From: Couchioplanes caeruleus | Lineage (GTDB): Bacteria; Actinomycetota; Actinomycetes; Mycobacteriales; Micromonosporaceae | Direction: 5' to 3' | Length of the DNA: 64,000 bases | Assembly: GCF_003751945.1 (NCBI RefSeq) | Contig: NZ_RJKL01000001.1 | Location: 1,674,001 to 1,738,000 of the forward strand | Shown: piece by piece, positions 51,940 to 59,908 of the stretch | Numbering within the stretch: the first letter of the stretch is position 1 | Layout of the letters: every line of letters starts with the position of its first letter | The notes under the pieces: generated by a model | The model's database searches: none | Seen by the model: only the letters and a program-made list of their open reading frames with translations | What the model was told of the DNA's origin: nothing | Translations under genes and position numbers: made by a program

Positions 51940-53535
51940 ATGGACTTCAAAGACCTCCGCGCCGCGCTCGCCGCCCTCGCCGGGAACGAGGCCGGGGACG
52001 GCGGCCGGGCCGAGCCCCGCAAGGCGGTCAAGGATCTCCAACTGGCCGCTTACGCGGCCCTCGCCGGTGACGAGGCCCACGAGGAGTTCTGCAAGGCGTT
52101 CGTCACGAAGGACGACGACGAGATCGCCGAGGTGATCCGGCATCTCACCGGTACGGCGGCCCCGCCGGCGGTGGCTGTCGTGCTGTCCCTGCTCCGCGAC
52201 GCGGTGGGCGACGACCGTTACGCTGCCGCGCTGCGGTCGGCGGGCCTGGGCAACTATCTGGACATCCCGTACACGAGCACGGGAGCGGATCTGACCGGCG
52301 AGGCGGAGGAGCGCTACGTTCTCGAAGCCCTGCGGAGCAAGCGGCTCTGGCGATACGAGATCCCGGCCGCCCGCTCGTTCGTCGGGCGCTTCGAGGAGGC
52401 CGCGGAATCGCTGCTCGGTGTCGCACACGTGCACGCCACGGTTTCCGGCTCCGCGGCGCTCACCGCGGCGCTCCTGGGCATCGGCGTCGGTCCCGGCGAC
52501 GAGGTCATCGTTCCGGCCGTGACCTGGGTGGGATGCGCCGACGCCGTGATCCTGTGCGGCGCCGTACCGGTCATCGCCCAGGTGGACGAGACGCTCGGCC
52601 TCTCCGTCGCCGATGTGGAACGCAACATCACCGAGCGCACCCGGGCCGTCATGGCGGTCAGCCTCTTCGGCGCGGCCTGCGACCTGGGTGCCCTGCGCGC
52701 GCTCGCCGACCGGCACGGCGTCGCCCTGCTCGAGGACAACGCCCAGGCGGTGGGCGTGAGCTATCGCGGGCGCCGGGTGGGCAGCATCGGCGACGCGTCC
52801 GCCTTCAGCACGAAGTTCATGAAGTTCCTGGCCGCGGGAGACGGCGGGTTCTTCGCGACGAACTCGGACGAGCTCTACCAGTTCGCGGTCCTCTACACGG
52901 GAGGCCGGACCCTCCCGGCGCGCAAGCGGAACATCGGGATCGGCGACCGGATCATGCCCGCCACCGGCCTGCGGATGAACGAGCTGACCGGGGCGGTGGC
53001 GCTGGCGCAGCTCGAGCGCCTCGACGAGCTGCTCGGCCGCCTCCGGGTGGCGCGGGACCTCATCTTCGACGCGACCGGGCCGGCACGGACGTACCGGCGG
53101 GTGCCCGGGAACGACCCGGCGGGCGACTCCGGCTGGATGACCCCGCTCATCTTCGACGACGAGCGGGCCTGCCAGGCCTTCGTCCGCGCCGTCCGGGCCC
53201 GCGGGATCCGGCATGTCACGACCTCGCGCGAGCTGTTCGCCGGCGGCGAGATCGAGCACTGCTACGCGGCCATGAGCACGGACCGCTATCTCCCGAACAC
53301 CGGCGCGCACTGGGCGACGAACTTCCGCGCGATGGTCGCCCGCGTCGGCATCGATCCGCGCCACGACCCCTGGGCCGGCTCGGATCGCGAGTATCCACCG
53401 GGGTTCATGGACGAGAGCCTCGGCCTGCTCCAGCGGATCGCCTTCGTGCAGACCAACCCGCGGCTGGAGCCCGAGCACTGCGCGACCATCGCCCGGGCGC
53501 TCTCCGAAGCCGACGCCGAGTGCGCAGGCCGGTAG
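51940..53535 (+). CDS. DegT/DnrJ/EryC1-family aminotransferase with N-terminal extension
   Basis: A 531-aa PLP enzyme. Residues ~125-500 are the sugar-aminotransferase-like domain: VSGSAALTAAL, GDEVIVPAVTWVG, LLEDNAQAVGVSYRG with the PLP-binding Asp, and STKFMKFLAAGDGG with the Schiff-base Lys in KFLAAGDGG. Residues 1-110 are an extra helical region with a duplicated AALAG(N/D)EA unit, not part of typical members. The enzyme likely transaminates a keto-sugar or another carbonyl intermediate. GGGAGGAGGAC precedes ATG 51940. Confidence 0.88.
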   Translation: MDFKDLRAALAALAGNEAGDGGRAEPRKAVKDLQLAAYAALAGDEAHEEFCKAFVTKDDDEIAEVIRHLTGTAAPPAVAVVLSLLRDAVGDDRYAAALRSAGLGNYLDIPYTSTGADLTGEAEERYVLEALRSKRLWRYEIPAARSFVGRFEEAAESLLGVAHVHATVSGSAALTAALLGIGVGPGDEVIVPAVTWVGCADAVILCGAVPVIAQVDETLGLSVADVERNITERTRAVMAVSLFGAACDLGALRALADRHGVALLEDNAQAVGVSYRGRRVGSIGDASAFSTKFMKFLAAGDGGFFATNSDELYQFAVLYTGGRTLPARKRNIGIGDRIMPATGLRMNELTGAVALAQLERLDELLGRLRVARDLIFDATGPARTYRRVPGNDPAGDSGWMTPLIFDDERACQAFVRAVRARGIRHVTTSRELFAGGEIEHCYAAMSTDRYLPNTGAHWATNFRAMVARVGIDPRHDPWAGSDREYPPGFMDESLGLLQRIAFVQTNPRLEPEHCATIARALSEADAECAGR

Positions 53536-53543
53536 GGACCGAG

Positions 53544-54497
53544 ATGGACCTGGGAATAGACCTGCTGACCTCGGGGCCGCATGCCTGCGTGGAGGCGATC
53601 GTCCGGATGGCCCGGGAGGCCGAGGTCCTGGGCTACGCCGCGGTGTGGACCCACGAACGGGTCCTCTATCCGGCGGGCGACGTCGACCAGCCGCCGGGCC
53701 CGCCACGGCCCCTGCCGATGTACTACCGGAAGACCTACGAACCCCTCGACACGCTGTCCTTCGTCGCCGCCCGCTCGACCGGCCTCAGGCTCGGCACGAG
53801 CGTACTGACCGCGCCGCTGCACCATCCGATCCTGCTGGCGCGCCGGCTGGCCACGCTCGACCAGTTCAGCGGCGGACGTGTGGTGGTCGGGCTCGGCCAG
53901 GGATGGATGCGGCAGGAGTACGAGGTCGCCGGCGTGCCGTTCGAGCAGCGCGGCGCCCGGCTGGAGGACTTCGTCGCGGCGCTGCGCGCGGCGTGGTCGC
54001 CGGACCCGGTGTCCTACGACGGTCCCTACTACCGGATTCCGCCGTCCCACATCGACCCCAAGCCGCATCGGCGCGGCGGCCCGCGGATCCTGGTGGGCGC
54101 CGCCGCCCCCGCCGCCATCGACCGGGCCGCCCGGATCGCCGACGGGTTCAATCCGACGTCGATGTCGCTCGAGCGGCTGAGCGCGGCGATCGAGCGGTTC
54201 CGGACGTCCGCCGCACGCGCCGGGCGCGACCCCGGCCGGCTGTCGATCGTGGTGCGGGCCGCGACCCCGCTCACCCCGTCCGCCATGGGGCTCGGCCGGC
54301 CGTTCCTCGGCGGCTCGCCGGACCAGGTCGTCGAGGATCTCCGGCAGCTCGCCGCGCTCGCCGTCGACCATGTGCTGTTCACCAACGTACGGCAGCCCCC
54401 GCTCGACGAGCAGCTCGACCTGCTGGAGCGCATCAAGGTGGCGGCGGACAGGGCCGACCTGGTCCCTCAGGTCCTTGATGAACAAACAATCAACTGA
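53544..54497 (+). CDS. F420/flavin-dependent LLM-class oxidoreductase
   Basis: A 317-aa luciferase-like monooxygenase-family protein: AREAEVLGYAAVWTHERVLYP, GLRLGTSVLTAPLHHPILLARRLATLDQFSGGRVVVGLGQGWMRQEY and GGPRILVGAAAPAAIDRAARIADGF are the family blocks. Such enzymes in actinomycetes usually use coenzyme F420 or FMN for hydride transfer or oxygenation. Start follows the aminotransferase stop by 8 nt. Its stop overlaps promoter element B. Confidence 0.9.
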   Translation: MDLGIDLLTSGPHACVEAIVRMAREAEVLGYAAVWTHERVLYPAGDVDQPPGPPRPLPMYYRKTYEPLDTLSFVAARSTGLRLGTSVLTAPLHHPILLARRLATLDQFSGGRVVVGLGQGWMRQEYEVAGVPFEQRGARLEDFVAALRAAWSPDPVSYDGPYYRIPPSHIDPKPHRRGGPRILVGAAAPAAIDRAARIADGFNPTSMSLERLSAAIERFRTSAARAGRDPGRLSIVVRAATPLTPSAMGLGRPFLGGSPDQVVEDLRQLAALAVDHVLFTNVRQPPLDEQLDLLERIKVAADRADLVPQVLDEQTIN

Positions 54498-54542
54498 GCA
54501 AGCAAGGTGGGAGAAGCCTTTTTCCCTTGTCATGCCTAGGCT
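54496..54542 (+). promoter_or_regulatory. Enediyne-region promoter B with shared upstream element
   Basis: GAGCAAGCAAGGTGGGAGAAG from 54496, then TAGGCT -10 at 54537-54542; 32 nt follow before the SnoaL-like gene start. The GGAGAA-to-hexamer distance is 27 nt, identical to promoter C. Confidence 0.55.
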
Positions 54543-54574
54543 CCGCGATATCGGCACGTCCAGGAGGTAGGGAG

Positions 54575-54994
54575 ATGACACAGGTAGACAGGCAGAAGAA
54601 TCACGAACGCGCGATCCGGCGGATGACCGAGGCATTCAACTCCGGCGAAGTCGACATCGTCGACGAGCTGGTGGAAGACACCGACGATGTCGAGAAGACG
54701 CCGATGCCCGGGACTTCCCGCGACAGGCTGGGCCTGAAGCTGAAGATCCAGCACCTACGCTCGGCGTTCCCCGACGGCAAGTTCAGCATCGAGGAGATCA
54801 CGTCCGACGGCGACACGGTCACGTTCCGCTGGAAGCTGGAAGGCACCCAGCGGGGAAGGTTCCTCGGCAAGCAGGCGTCGAACCGCAAGGTCAGCTTCAC
54901 CGGGCAGGACGTGGTGACTTTCCGCGACGGCAAGATGGTCGAGCACCGGTCGCTCGACAACAAGGGCGGCATGCTCCGGAGCAGGTTCGACTAG
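54575..54994 (+). CDS. SnoaL-like/ester-cyclase-fold protein
   Basis: A 139-aa alpha+beta-barrel protein: RAIRRMTEAFNSGEVDIVDELV, LKIQHLRSAFPDGKFSIEEITSDGDTVTFRWKLEGTQ and VSFTGQDVVTFRDGKMVEHRS match the NTF2-like SnoaL/ester-cyclase superfamily used for polyketide cyclisation or as binding proteins. AGGAGGTAGGGAG precedes ATG 54575. Its own promoter (B) suggests separate control. Confidence 0.88.
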   Translation: MTQVDRQKNHERAIRRMTEAFNSGEVDIVDELVEDTDDVEKTPMPGTSRDRLGLKLKIQHLRSAFPDGKFSIEEITSDGDTVTFRWKLEGTQRGRFLGKQASNRKVSFTGQDVVTFRDGKMVEHRSLDNKGGMLRSRFD

Positions 54995-55000
54995 CCGTCC

Positions 55001-55026
55001 GGCGCCCCATTGTGGATGCGGGCGCC
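55001..55026. terminator. Hairpin between convergent genes
   Basis: GGCGCCC and GGGCGCC pair over 7 bp around a 12-nt loop, 6 nt beyond the SnoaL-like stop and before the convergent VOC gene end. Confidence 0.5.
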
Positions 55027-55092
55027 CGGAACCCACGCCGCATGCGACGCGCTCCGGTGCGCCCGCTTGTCTTCCGGTCCCGCCGTCACACC

Positions 55093-55458
55093 TCAGCCGT
55101 GTGCCGACGGATGACGCGGCTCGTACATGCCGATCCGGCCGCCGCTGGGCAGGGGAATCGACGTGAGCAGTCCCCAGCCCTTGTCGTCGACGTCGCCGGA
55201 CATGTCGACACCCTTCTCGCGCAGTTCGGCGATCGTCGCCTTGACGTCGTCGCACAGCAGGTAGAACTCGCTGAGATCGCCCGACTCCCCCCGCGGCACG
55301 TTCTCGGCCGGGTGCAGGGCCGCGTCGGCCGGGGGAAGCGCGAAGATGAGCCAGCCGCCTCCGCCGTCGGTCGCGGCGAGCCCCAGCTTGTCACGGAGGA
55401 AGGCGCGGTCCGCGTCCGCGTCGGCGCTGTACAGGACCACATGGGATCCGGTGATCAT
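55093..55458 (-). CDS. Single-domain VOC protein
   Basis: A 121-aa VOC (glyoxalase-fold) protein: SHVVLYSADADADRAFLRDKLGL, GWLIFALPPADAALHP, EFYLLCDDVKATIAELREKGVDM and GGRIGMYEP. Metal ligands are incomplete (only GMYEP-type Glu is clear), which would fit a binding rather than catalytic role. Similar small VOC proteins act as bleomycin- and enediyne-sequestering resistance proteins. It is the only minus-strand gene in the 50-64 kb region and has a 7-bp inverted repeat (CTCTGGT...ACCAGAG, 55468-55497) just upstream. Confidence 0.85.
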   Translation of the reverse strand: MITGSHVVLYSADADADRAFLRDKLGLAATDGGGGWLIFALPPADAALHPAENVPRGESGDLSEFYLLCDDVKATIAELREKGVDMSGDVDDKGWGLLTSIPLPSGGRIGMYEPRHPSAHG

Positions 55459-55537
55459 GGGTGCTCCCTCTGGTGAGTACGTCCGTCCTGACCAGAGTGG
55501 CACTAGATGGGCGGTCCGGGTACCCGCAAACCCGAAC

Positions 55538-55581
55538 GAAGCAAGCGCGGAGAAGCCGCCGGGGCGTCCCCTGCCTACGCT
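55538..55581 (+). promoter_or_regulatory. Enediyne-region promoter C with shared upstream element
   Basis: GAAGCAAGCGCGGAGAAGCC at 55538-55557, then TACGCT -10 at 55576-55581, 30 nt before GTG 55612. GGAGAA to hexamer is 27 nt, as in promoter B. Confidence 0.55.
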
Positions 55582-55611
55582 CTGCGCAGGTACGGACAGC
55601 GAGGAGTTCCG

Positions 55612-56313
55612 GTGACTTTTCGAGATCTGGCACTGCTGTACGTCTTCCTCGAGGCACATGACCTGGCTGCTCAGCGGTCGTTCCTGGAACACCGGCTGGG
55701 TCTCGCCGTCATCGAGACCGACGAGGACCCCCACCACCGCCACGGCGTCGTCAAGTACGACGCCGGTTCCCTGATCCTGTCGCTCAACCTCTCCCCCGCA
55801 TCCCGATTCGGCACGTCCGGCTCGGACGGACTGACCATCGTGTGCACCGGTGGGACGACGCTGACGACCGACCCGCACGGCCATCACTTCGAGGTCGGCG
55901 ATCGGCCTGCGACGGTCGCCGAGCTGCGCCTGCGGGTCGCGGACGTGGCCGCGTCGGTCGCCTTCTACCGCGATGTCCTCGGGTTGCGGCAACCCGATCC
56001 GGCGGCGCCGGCCTTCGCCACCGGCTCGGTGCCCATCGTGCTGCAACCGGCACCGCTCGCCGCGGACGGCCGCGACATCCGATACGACACGTACCTGCTC
56101 GTCTTCCACACTTCGGACATCGACCGCAGCACGGCCGAGCTGGCCGCCGCCGGGCTGACCTTCACCGGCCGCGGGGTGGGCTCGAAGGACATCGGCCGCA
56201 CCATCCGCTTCACCGACCCGTCCGGGCACCGGTTCTGCCTCTACGAGCCGTCGGACGACGCGCTCGCCGACGGCAGCGGCCCCACGCTGCGCAAGATCCT
56301 GGCCGGCCGCTGA
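55612..56313 (+). CDS. Tandem VOC protein, third of three
   Basis: A 233-aa protein with two VOC half-modules: ALLYVFLEAHDLAAQRSFLEHRLGLAVIE and a weaker first domain, then AELRLRVADVAASVAFYRDVLGLRQP and IRFTDPSGHRFCLYEPSDD. GTG 55612 is preceded by GCGAGGAG. Its C-terminus (GPTLRKILAGR) matches the end of the VOC protein at 51021 (AEIRRILGADL), so the two are related. Probably binds an aromatic or enediyne-type ligand; that is inference from context. Confidence 0.85.
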   Translation: MTFRDLALLYVFLEAHDLAAQRSFLEHRLGLAVIETDEDPHHRHGVVKYDAGSLILSLNLSPASRFGTSGSDGLTIVCTGGTTLTTDPHGHHFEVGDRPATVAELRLRVADVAASVAFYRDVLGLRQPDPAAPAFATGSVPIVLQPAPLAADGRDIRYDTYLLVFHTSDIDRSTAELAAAGLTFTGRGVGSKDIGRTIRFTDPSGHRFCLYEPSDDALADGSGPTLRKILAGR

Positions 56314-57842
56314 TGCGCCCCGGCGACATCGACCGGTGGCTCACCGGTGAGCGCATCCTGCTCGCCGCCGGGGACGCAGCCGGTTGGACGACCGCACTCA
56401 CCCGGCCCGGCCGGACGATCAGCGTCTGGCCACCGGAAGCCGAGGCACCGCAATCCGACGCCGCCGTCTGCGCCGACTGGCGCTGGCGGGGGGACGAGGC
56501 GGCACACCGCCGGTTCCTGGCCGAGATCCGCCGCCGGCTGCGGCCGAGCGGAATGCTCGTCATCGAGCAGGCCGGCGCCACCGCCGGCTTCGACCCGCTG
56601 ACCGGACGCGCCGGCCCGGTGCGCTTCTACCATCCGACGGAGCTGGCCACCCTCGTCGGCGGCGCGGGCTTCCGGGTAGCACACGTGGAGCTGACCTCGA
56701 CTGCGGAAGGGCCGGCACCGCCCGGCGTGCTGATCGTGGCCCGGGCGCTGGTCGCGCCGCCCGATTCCCTGGCCGTCACCGGCTGGGGCGAGGAGTCAGC
56801 GGACACCCGGCTGGACCTGCGGTACGCGGACGACGAAGCGGAACTGCTGGACCCCCCGCCGGCCGCGGTCTGGGCCGGGCTCGCCGCCTCGGCGGACGAG
56901 GTCGCCGGTCACTATCCGGTCGACGACCCCTTCGGCAGCCTGCGCGGCGCGCCGGTGGTCAGCCGGTACCTCGGTCGTACCGTGGCTCCCGCTCAGTTGT
57001 ACTTCGGCGCCGGGGTGACCTCTCTGCTGCGGGACCTGGCCGGCCTCGCCGACGGCGGCCCGGTCCTCGCGCCCGCGCACACCCACCCGGACCTGCAGGC
57101 CTGGGCCGCGTTCCGCGGCGCCGAGATCGAGATCGCCGCCGGACCGGCCACGGTCGCCGGGCTGACGGCGGAGATCCGGCGCGTGCGGCCCGCCCTGGTC
57201 CATCTCGACCGGCCCGCGTTCGACGCGAGCATCCTCGGCCTCGCCGACCTGGTGCGACTCGCCGGGACCGCGGCGGAGGCGGGGGCGGCCGTCGTCGTGG
57301 ACGAGAGCGCGGCGGCGTACCTCGGCCCGGCCGGCAGTGCCGCCACGGTGGTCGGTGAGGCCGGCAACCTGATCGTGTTGCGCGGCTTCACCAAGGCGTA
57401 CTCGTGGGGCGGGCTGCGGGCCGGCTTCGCGGTCTGCTCGCCGGCGATCGCCGTCCGGGTCCGCGAACTGGTGACCCCGATGCTGATCGGCGAACTGGCG
57501 CTGCTGGCGGCGCTAAGGGTCCTGGCCGCCGGCGATCCCCTGGCCGCGCTGCGCCGGCGCGTCCGCACGGTGAAGCCGCGGTTCGTCGAGCGGCTCACCA
57601 CGGCCGGACTCGCGGTCGAGCCGGGTCATCCCGACATCCCCTGGGTGGTGGTCGCCGACGCGGACGGCGCCGCCGGTCGGACGCTGGCGGGACGCGGCAT
57701 CCGCGGACTGCTCCCCGCCCCCGCCCCGGTCCCGTCACCGCCCGCGCCCGGGCGGCTGCACCTCACCGTGCCGCTGTCCGCACGGCGCATCGAGCTCTTC
57801 GACACCCTTTTCGACACGGTACGAGAGGACGTTTCGCCATGA
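56313..57842 (+). CDS. Methyltransferase-like/PLP-aminotransferase fusion
   Basis: A 509-aa protein. Residues 1-155 resemble a type 11 methyltransferase lacking the glycine-rich SAM loop (ADWRWRGDEAAHRRFLAEIRRRLRPSGMLVIEQ, YHPTELATLVGGAGFRV). Residues ~175-505 are a class I/II aminotransferase (HisC/CobD-like): FGAGVTSLLRDLA, VLAPAHTHPDLQAWAA, VVVDESAAAYLGP and the PLP Lys in LRGFTKAYSWGGLRAGF. The N-terminal part is probably a degenerate, non-catalytic domain. Role in the pathway unknown. Starts on the base shared with the VOC stop; stop overlaps the next ATG. Confidence 0.8.
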   Translation: MRPGDIDRWLTGERILLAAGDAAGWTTALTRPGRTISVWPPEAEAPQSDAAVCADWRWRGDEAAHRRFLAEIRRRLRPSGMLVIEQAGATAGFDPLTGRAGPVRFYHPTELATLVGGAGFRVAHVELTSTAEGPAPPGVLIVARALVAPPDSLAVTGWGEESADTRLDLRYADDEAELLDPPPAAVWAGLAASADEVAGHYPVDDPFGSLRGAPVVSRYLGRTVAPAQLYFGAGVTSLLRDLAGLADGGPVLAPAHTHPDLQAWAAFRGAEIEIAAGPATVAGLTAEIRRVRPALVHLDRPAFDASILGLADLVRLAGTAAEAGAAVVVDESAAAYLGPAGSAATVVGEAGNLIVLRGFTKAYSWGGLRAGFAVCSPAIAVRVRELVTPMLIGELALLAALRVLAAGDPLAALRRRVRTVKPRFVERLTTAGLAVEPGHPDIPWVVVADADGAAGRTLAGRGIRGLLPAPAPVPSPPAPGRLHLTVPLSARRIELFDTLFDTVREDVSP

Positions 57843-58765
57843 GCCTGTCCGAGCGGCCGGTGCAGACCCCGGACGTCACCGAGCCCCGCCGTCCGCCGAG
57901 CCTCGTACCGGTCACCGTCGGCATCCTGCTCGGGGTGATCCTCGCCCTGGTCTGGTCGTACAGGTTCGTCGACGGGGTCATCGGCGACAACACCGCCGAC
58001 ACGCTGCTCGGCTACGACGCCAAGGAGACCGCGATCAGCGGGGCGGCGGCCGGCATCGTGTTCGCGTTCGTCTCCGGCCTCGCCGGCACCTTCACGGCCT
58101 GCAACATCGCCGTCTTCGGTGCGCTGCCGCAGCTCGCCGGGAACACCACCAGCCGCACGCGCGCGGCGATGACCGGGCTCGGCTGGCTGACCGCCGGCAT
58201 GGTCGCGGTCTCCGCCGGGTACGGCTTCCTCGCCGTCCTGCTCGGCGACCGGCTCCCACAGCTCTCCGACCGCGTGCTGGCCAACGGGGTGCCGGAGCGC
58301 CTGGTCCAGTCGTTCGTCGTGTTCGGGCTGATCGGCCTGGCGTTCATCTATCTGGGGCTGTGCACCCTCGGCGCGGTCCCCGACCCGTTCGCCCGCCGGC
58401 CCCGGGCACGGTTGATGACGCTCGGCGCGCTCATCGGCGGCTTCCTCATCGGACGCCCCTACCCGCTGTTCGACAAGCTGCTCGAATACGCGGCGGAGAC
58501 CCGCAACCCGCTGTACGGCGCCCTGGCTTTCATCCTGCAGTCGCTCGGCAACGTGCTCATCGTCGCCGTGCTCGTCGGCCTCATCGCGCTGGTCGCCCGC
58601 GCCACCGCGTCCCGCCGCGCCGGACGTCCGCGGCGACCCGAGCGCGCCCTGCAGATCGCCGGCGTCGCGCTGGTCGCGCTGGGCACGTTCCTCGTCGTGT
58701 ACTGGGACGTCCGGGTGCCCTCGATGTTCGGGTTCGGGGCGTTCCCCACCATGCCCTGGAACTGA
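57839..58765 (+). CDS. Eight-helix membrane protein, remotely CcdA/DsbD-like
   Basis: A 308-aa polytopic protein with about 7-8 membrane helices. ISGAAAGIVFAFVSGLAGTFTACNIAVFGALPQLAG has the Gly-rich, Cys-containing helix seen in CcdA/DsbD electron-transfer proteins, but only one such Cys is evident. GGFLIGRPYPLFDKLLEYAAETRNPLYGA is a conserved-looking loop. Translationally coupled to the aminotransferase fusion (ATGA) and closed by a strong terminator. Role unknown; electron transfer or transport are both possible. Confidence 0.7.
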   Translation: MSLSERPVQTPDVTEPRRPPSLVPVTVGILLGVILALVWSYRFVDGVIGDNTADTLLGYDAKETAISGAAAGIVFAFVSGLAGTFTACNIAVFGALPQLAGNTTSRTRAAMTGLGWLTAGMVAVSAGYGFLAVLLGDRLPQLSDRVLANGVPERLVQSFVVFGLIGLAFIYLGLCTLGAVPDPFARRPRARLMTLGALIGGFLIGRPYPLFDKLLEYAAETRNPLYGALAFILQSLGNVLIVAVLVGLIALVARATASRRAGRPRRPERALQIAGVALVALGTFLVVYWDVRVPSMFGFGAFPTMPWN

Positions 58766-58779
58766 GCTCGTACCCACCC

Positions 58780-58825
58780 GCACGGGAGCACGGCTCCGCC
58801 CCTGGGTGGAGCCGTGCTCCCGTGC
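58780..58825 (+). terminator. Very strong hairpin terminator
   Basis: An 18-bp perfect stem (58780-58797 with 58808-58825) around a 10-nt loop, 15 nt after the membrane-protein stop. It separates the upstream genes from the UnbLVU-PKSE transcript. Confidence 0.88.
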
Positions 58826-58828
58826 TCT

Positions 58829-58864
58829 TCCAGCGGCTGTCCAGTGCGGTCCAGGACGATCCAG
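58829..58864 (+). repeat. Four phased TCCAG direct repeats before unbL
   Basis: TCCAG occurs at 58829, 58840, 58850 and 58860, a spacing of 11, 10 and 10 bp, so all four face the same side of the helix. Direct repeats in helical phase are the binding mode of SARP-type activators of antibiotic clusters. They lie 58-93 nt upstream of ATG 58922; a CATGTT at 58881 might be the -10. Confidence 0.5.
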
Positions 58865-58921
58865 AAGCGTTCAACCCGGTCATGTTTGGCTTCGGGCCGA
58901 GTGTTCCCGGGAGGGGCGGAC

Positions 58922-59908
58922 ATGACCGGACCGAAGACCTCGTCGCGCCGACTCGGCTGGCGGCGACCGTTGGTGCTCAAACACTCCCTCGTCGACTTCC
59001 AGGCGCGCGGCTTCGCAGGAGGACCGGCCGGGACCCGGGCCACGCTGGAGGCGGCGGCCACGTCCTTCCTGGACGGTTTCAACGCCGAGCTGGCCACCGC
59101 CCCGGACGACGCACCCGACCTCTCCGGCGTGCTCCCGCACCACCGCGGCCTGGCCGCCGAGGGCGCCGCCATGGCCGCCACCCTGCTGGACGCCGGCCGG
59201 ATCACCGGGACGCGGCGCACCGCCGCGCTCCATGCGGCCTACGGCGAGAGGTACGCCTATCTGCTGCACGTCGGCAGCGGCTGGGCCCTGGCCAAGCTGC
59301 GGCGCCGGCGCCTCGGCCGGATCGGTGCCGAGGCCCCGCTGCTGCGCTGGCTGGCCTACGACGGCAAGGGGTTCTGCGAGGCGTTCTTCGCCACGCCGCG
59401 CGCGCTCGACCGCTGGCGTACGCACGCCCGCCGCTGTTCGGCGGTCTGCGAGATCGAATACCAGGGTCTGGGCCGCTCCCTCTGGTTCCGCGCCTGCGGC
59501 GATCCGGACCGGCTGGCCGCCCTGGTCGCCACGATGCCCGTCCACCACCACGCGGACGTGTGGAGCGGGATCGCCCTCGCCTCCGTCTATGCCGGCGGCG
59601 TCGGGGCGGACACGTATCAACTGCTGGCCGAGCGGGCGGCGGACCATCGCGCGGCGGCCGCCCAGGGCGCCGCGTTCGGCGCCGAGGCGTGGCGGCTGAG
59701 CGGCTTCACCCCGGACCACGCCGCCACGGCGGTGCCCATCCTGACCGGGGTCACACCCGCCGTGGCCGCGCAATGGACCTGGACCGCCCGGCAGGGGCTG
59801 ACCGGCCCGGACCACACGGCGGACGACTATCGCGAGTGGCGGCTGCGCGTCCAGCGGTCGGCGACCGCGACCGCGGTCGGCCCGGCGGGTGCGGAGGACG
59901 TGGCATGA
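58922..59908 (+). CDS. unbL: Enediyne biosynthesis protein UnbL (DUF1702)
   Basis: A 328-aa protein of the DUF1702 family, which is encoded by unbL genes of enediyne clusters. Visible features: FQARGFAGGPAGTRATLEAAATSFLDGFN, GRGLAxEGAAMA-like HHRGLAAEGAAMAATLLD, YLLHVGSGWALAKLRRRRL, RWLAYDGKGFCEAFF and HHHADVWSGIALASVYAGG. Biochemical role unknown; required in the few clusters tested. GGGAGGGG precedes ATG 58922. Stop overlaps the unbV ATG. Confidence 0.88.
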   Translation: MTGPKTSSRRLGWRRPLVLKHSLVDFQARGFAGGPAGTRATLEAAATSFLDGFNAELATAPDDAPDLSGVLPHHRGLAAEGAAMAATLLDAGRITGTRRTAALHAAYGERYAYLLHVGSGWALAKLRRRRLGRIGAEAPLLRWLAYDGKGFCEAFFATPRALDRWRTHARRCSAVCEIEYQGLGRSLWFRACGDPDRLAALVATMPVHHHADVWSGIALASVYAGGVGADTYQLLAERAADHRAAAAQGAAFGAEAWRLSGFTPDHAATAVPILTGVTPAVAAQWTWTARQGLTGPDHTADDYREWRLRVQRSATATAVGPAGAEDVA

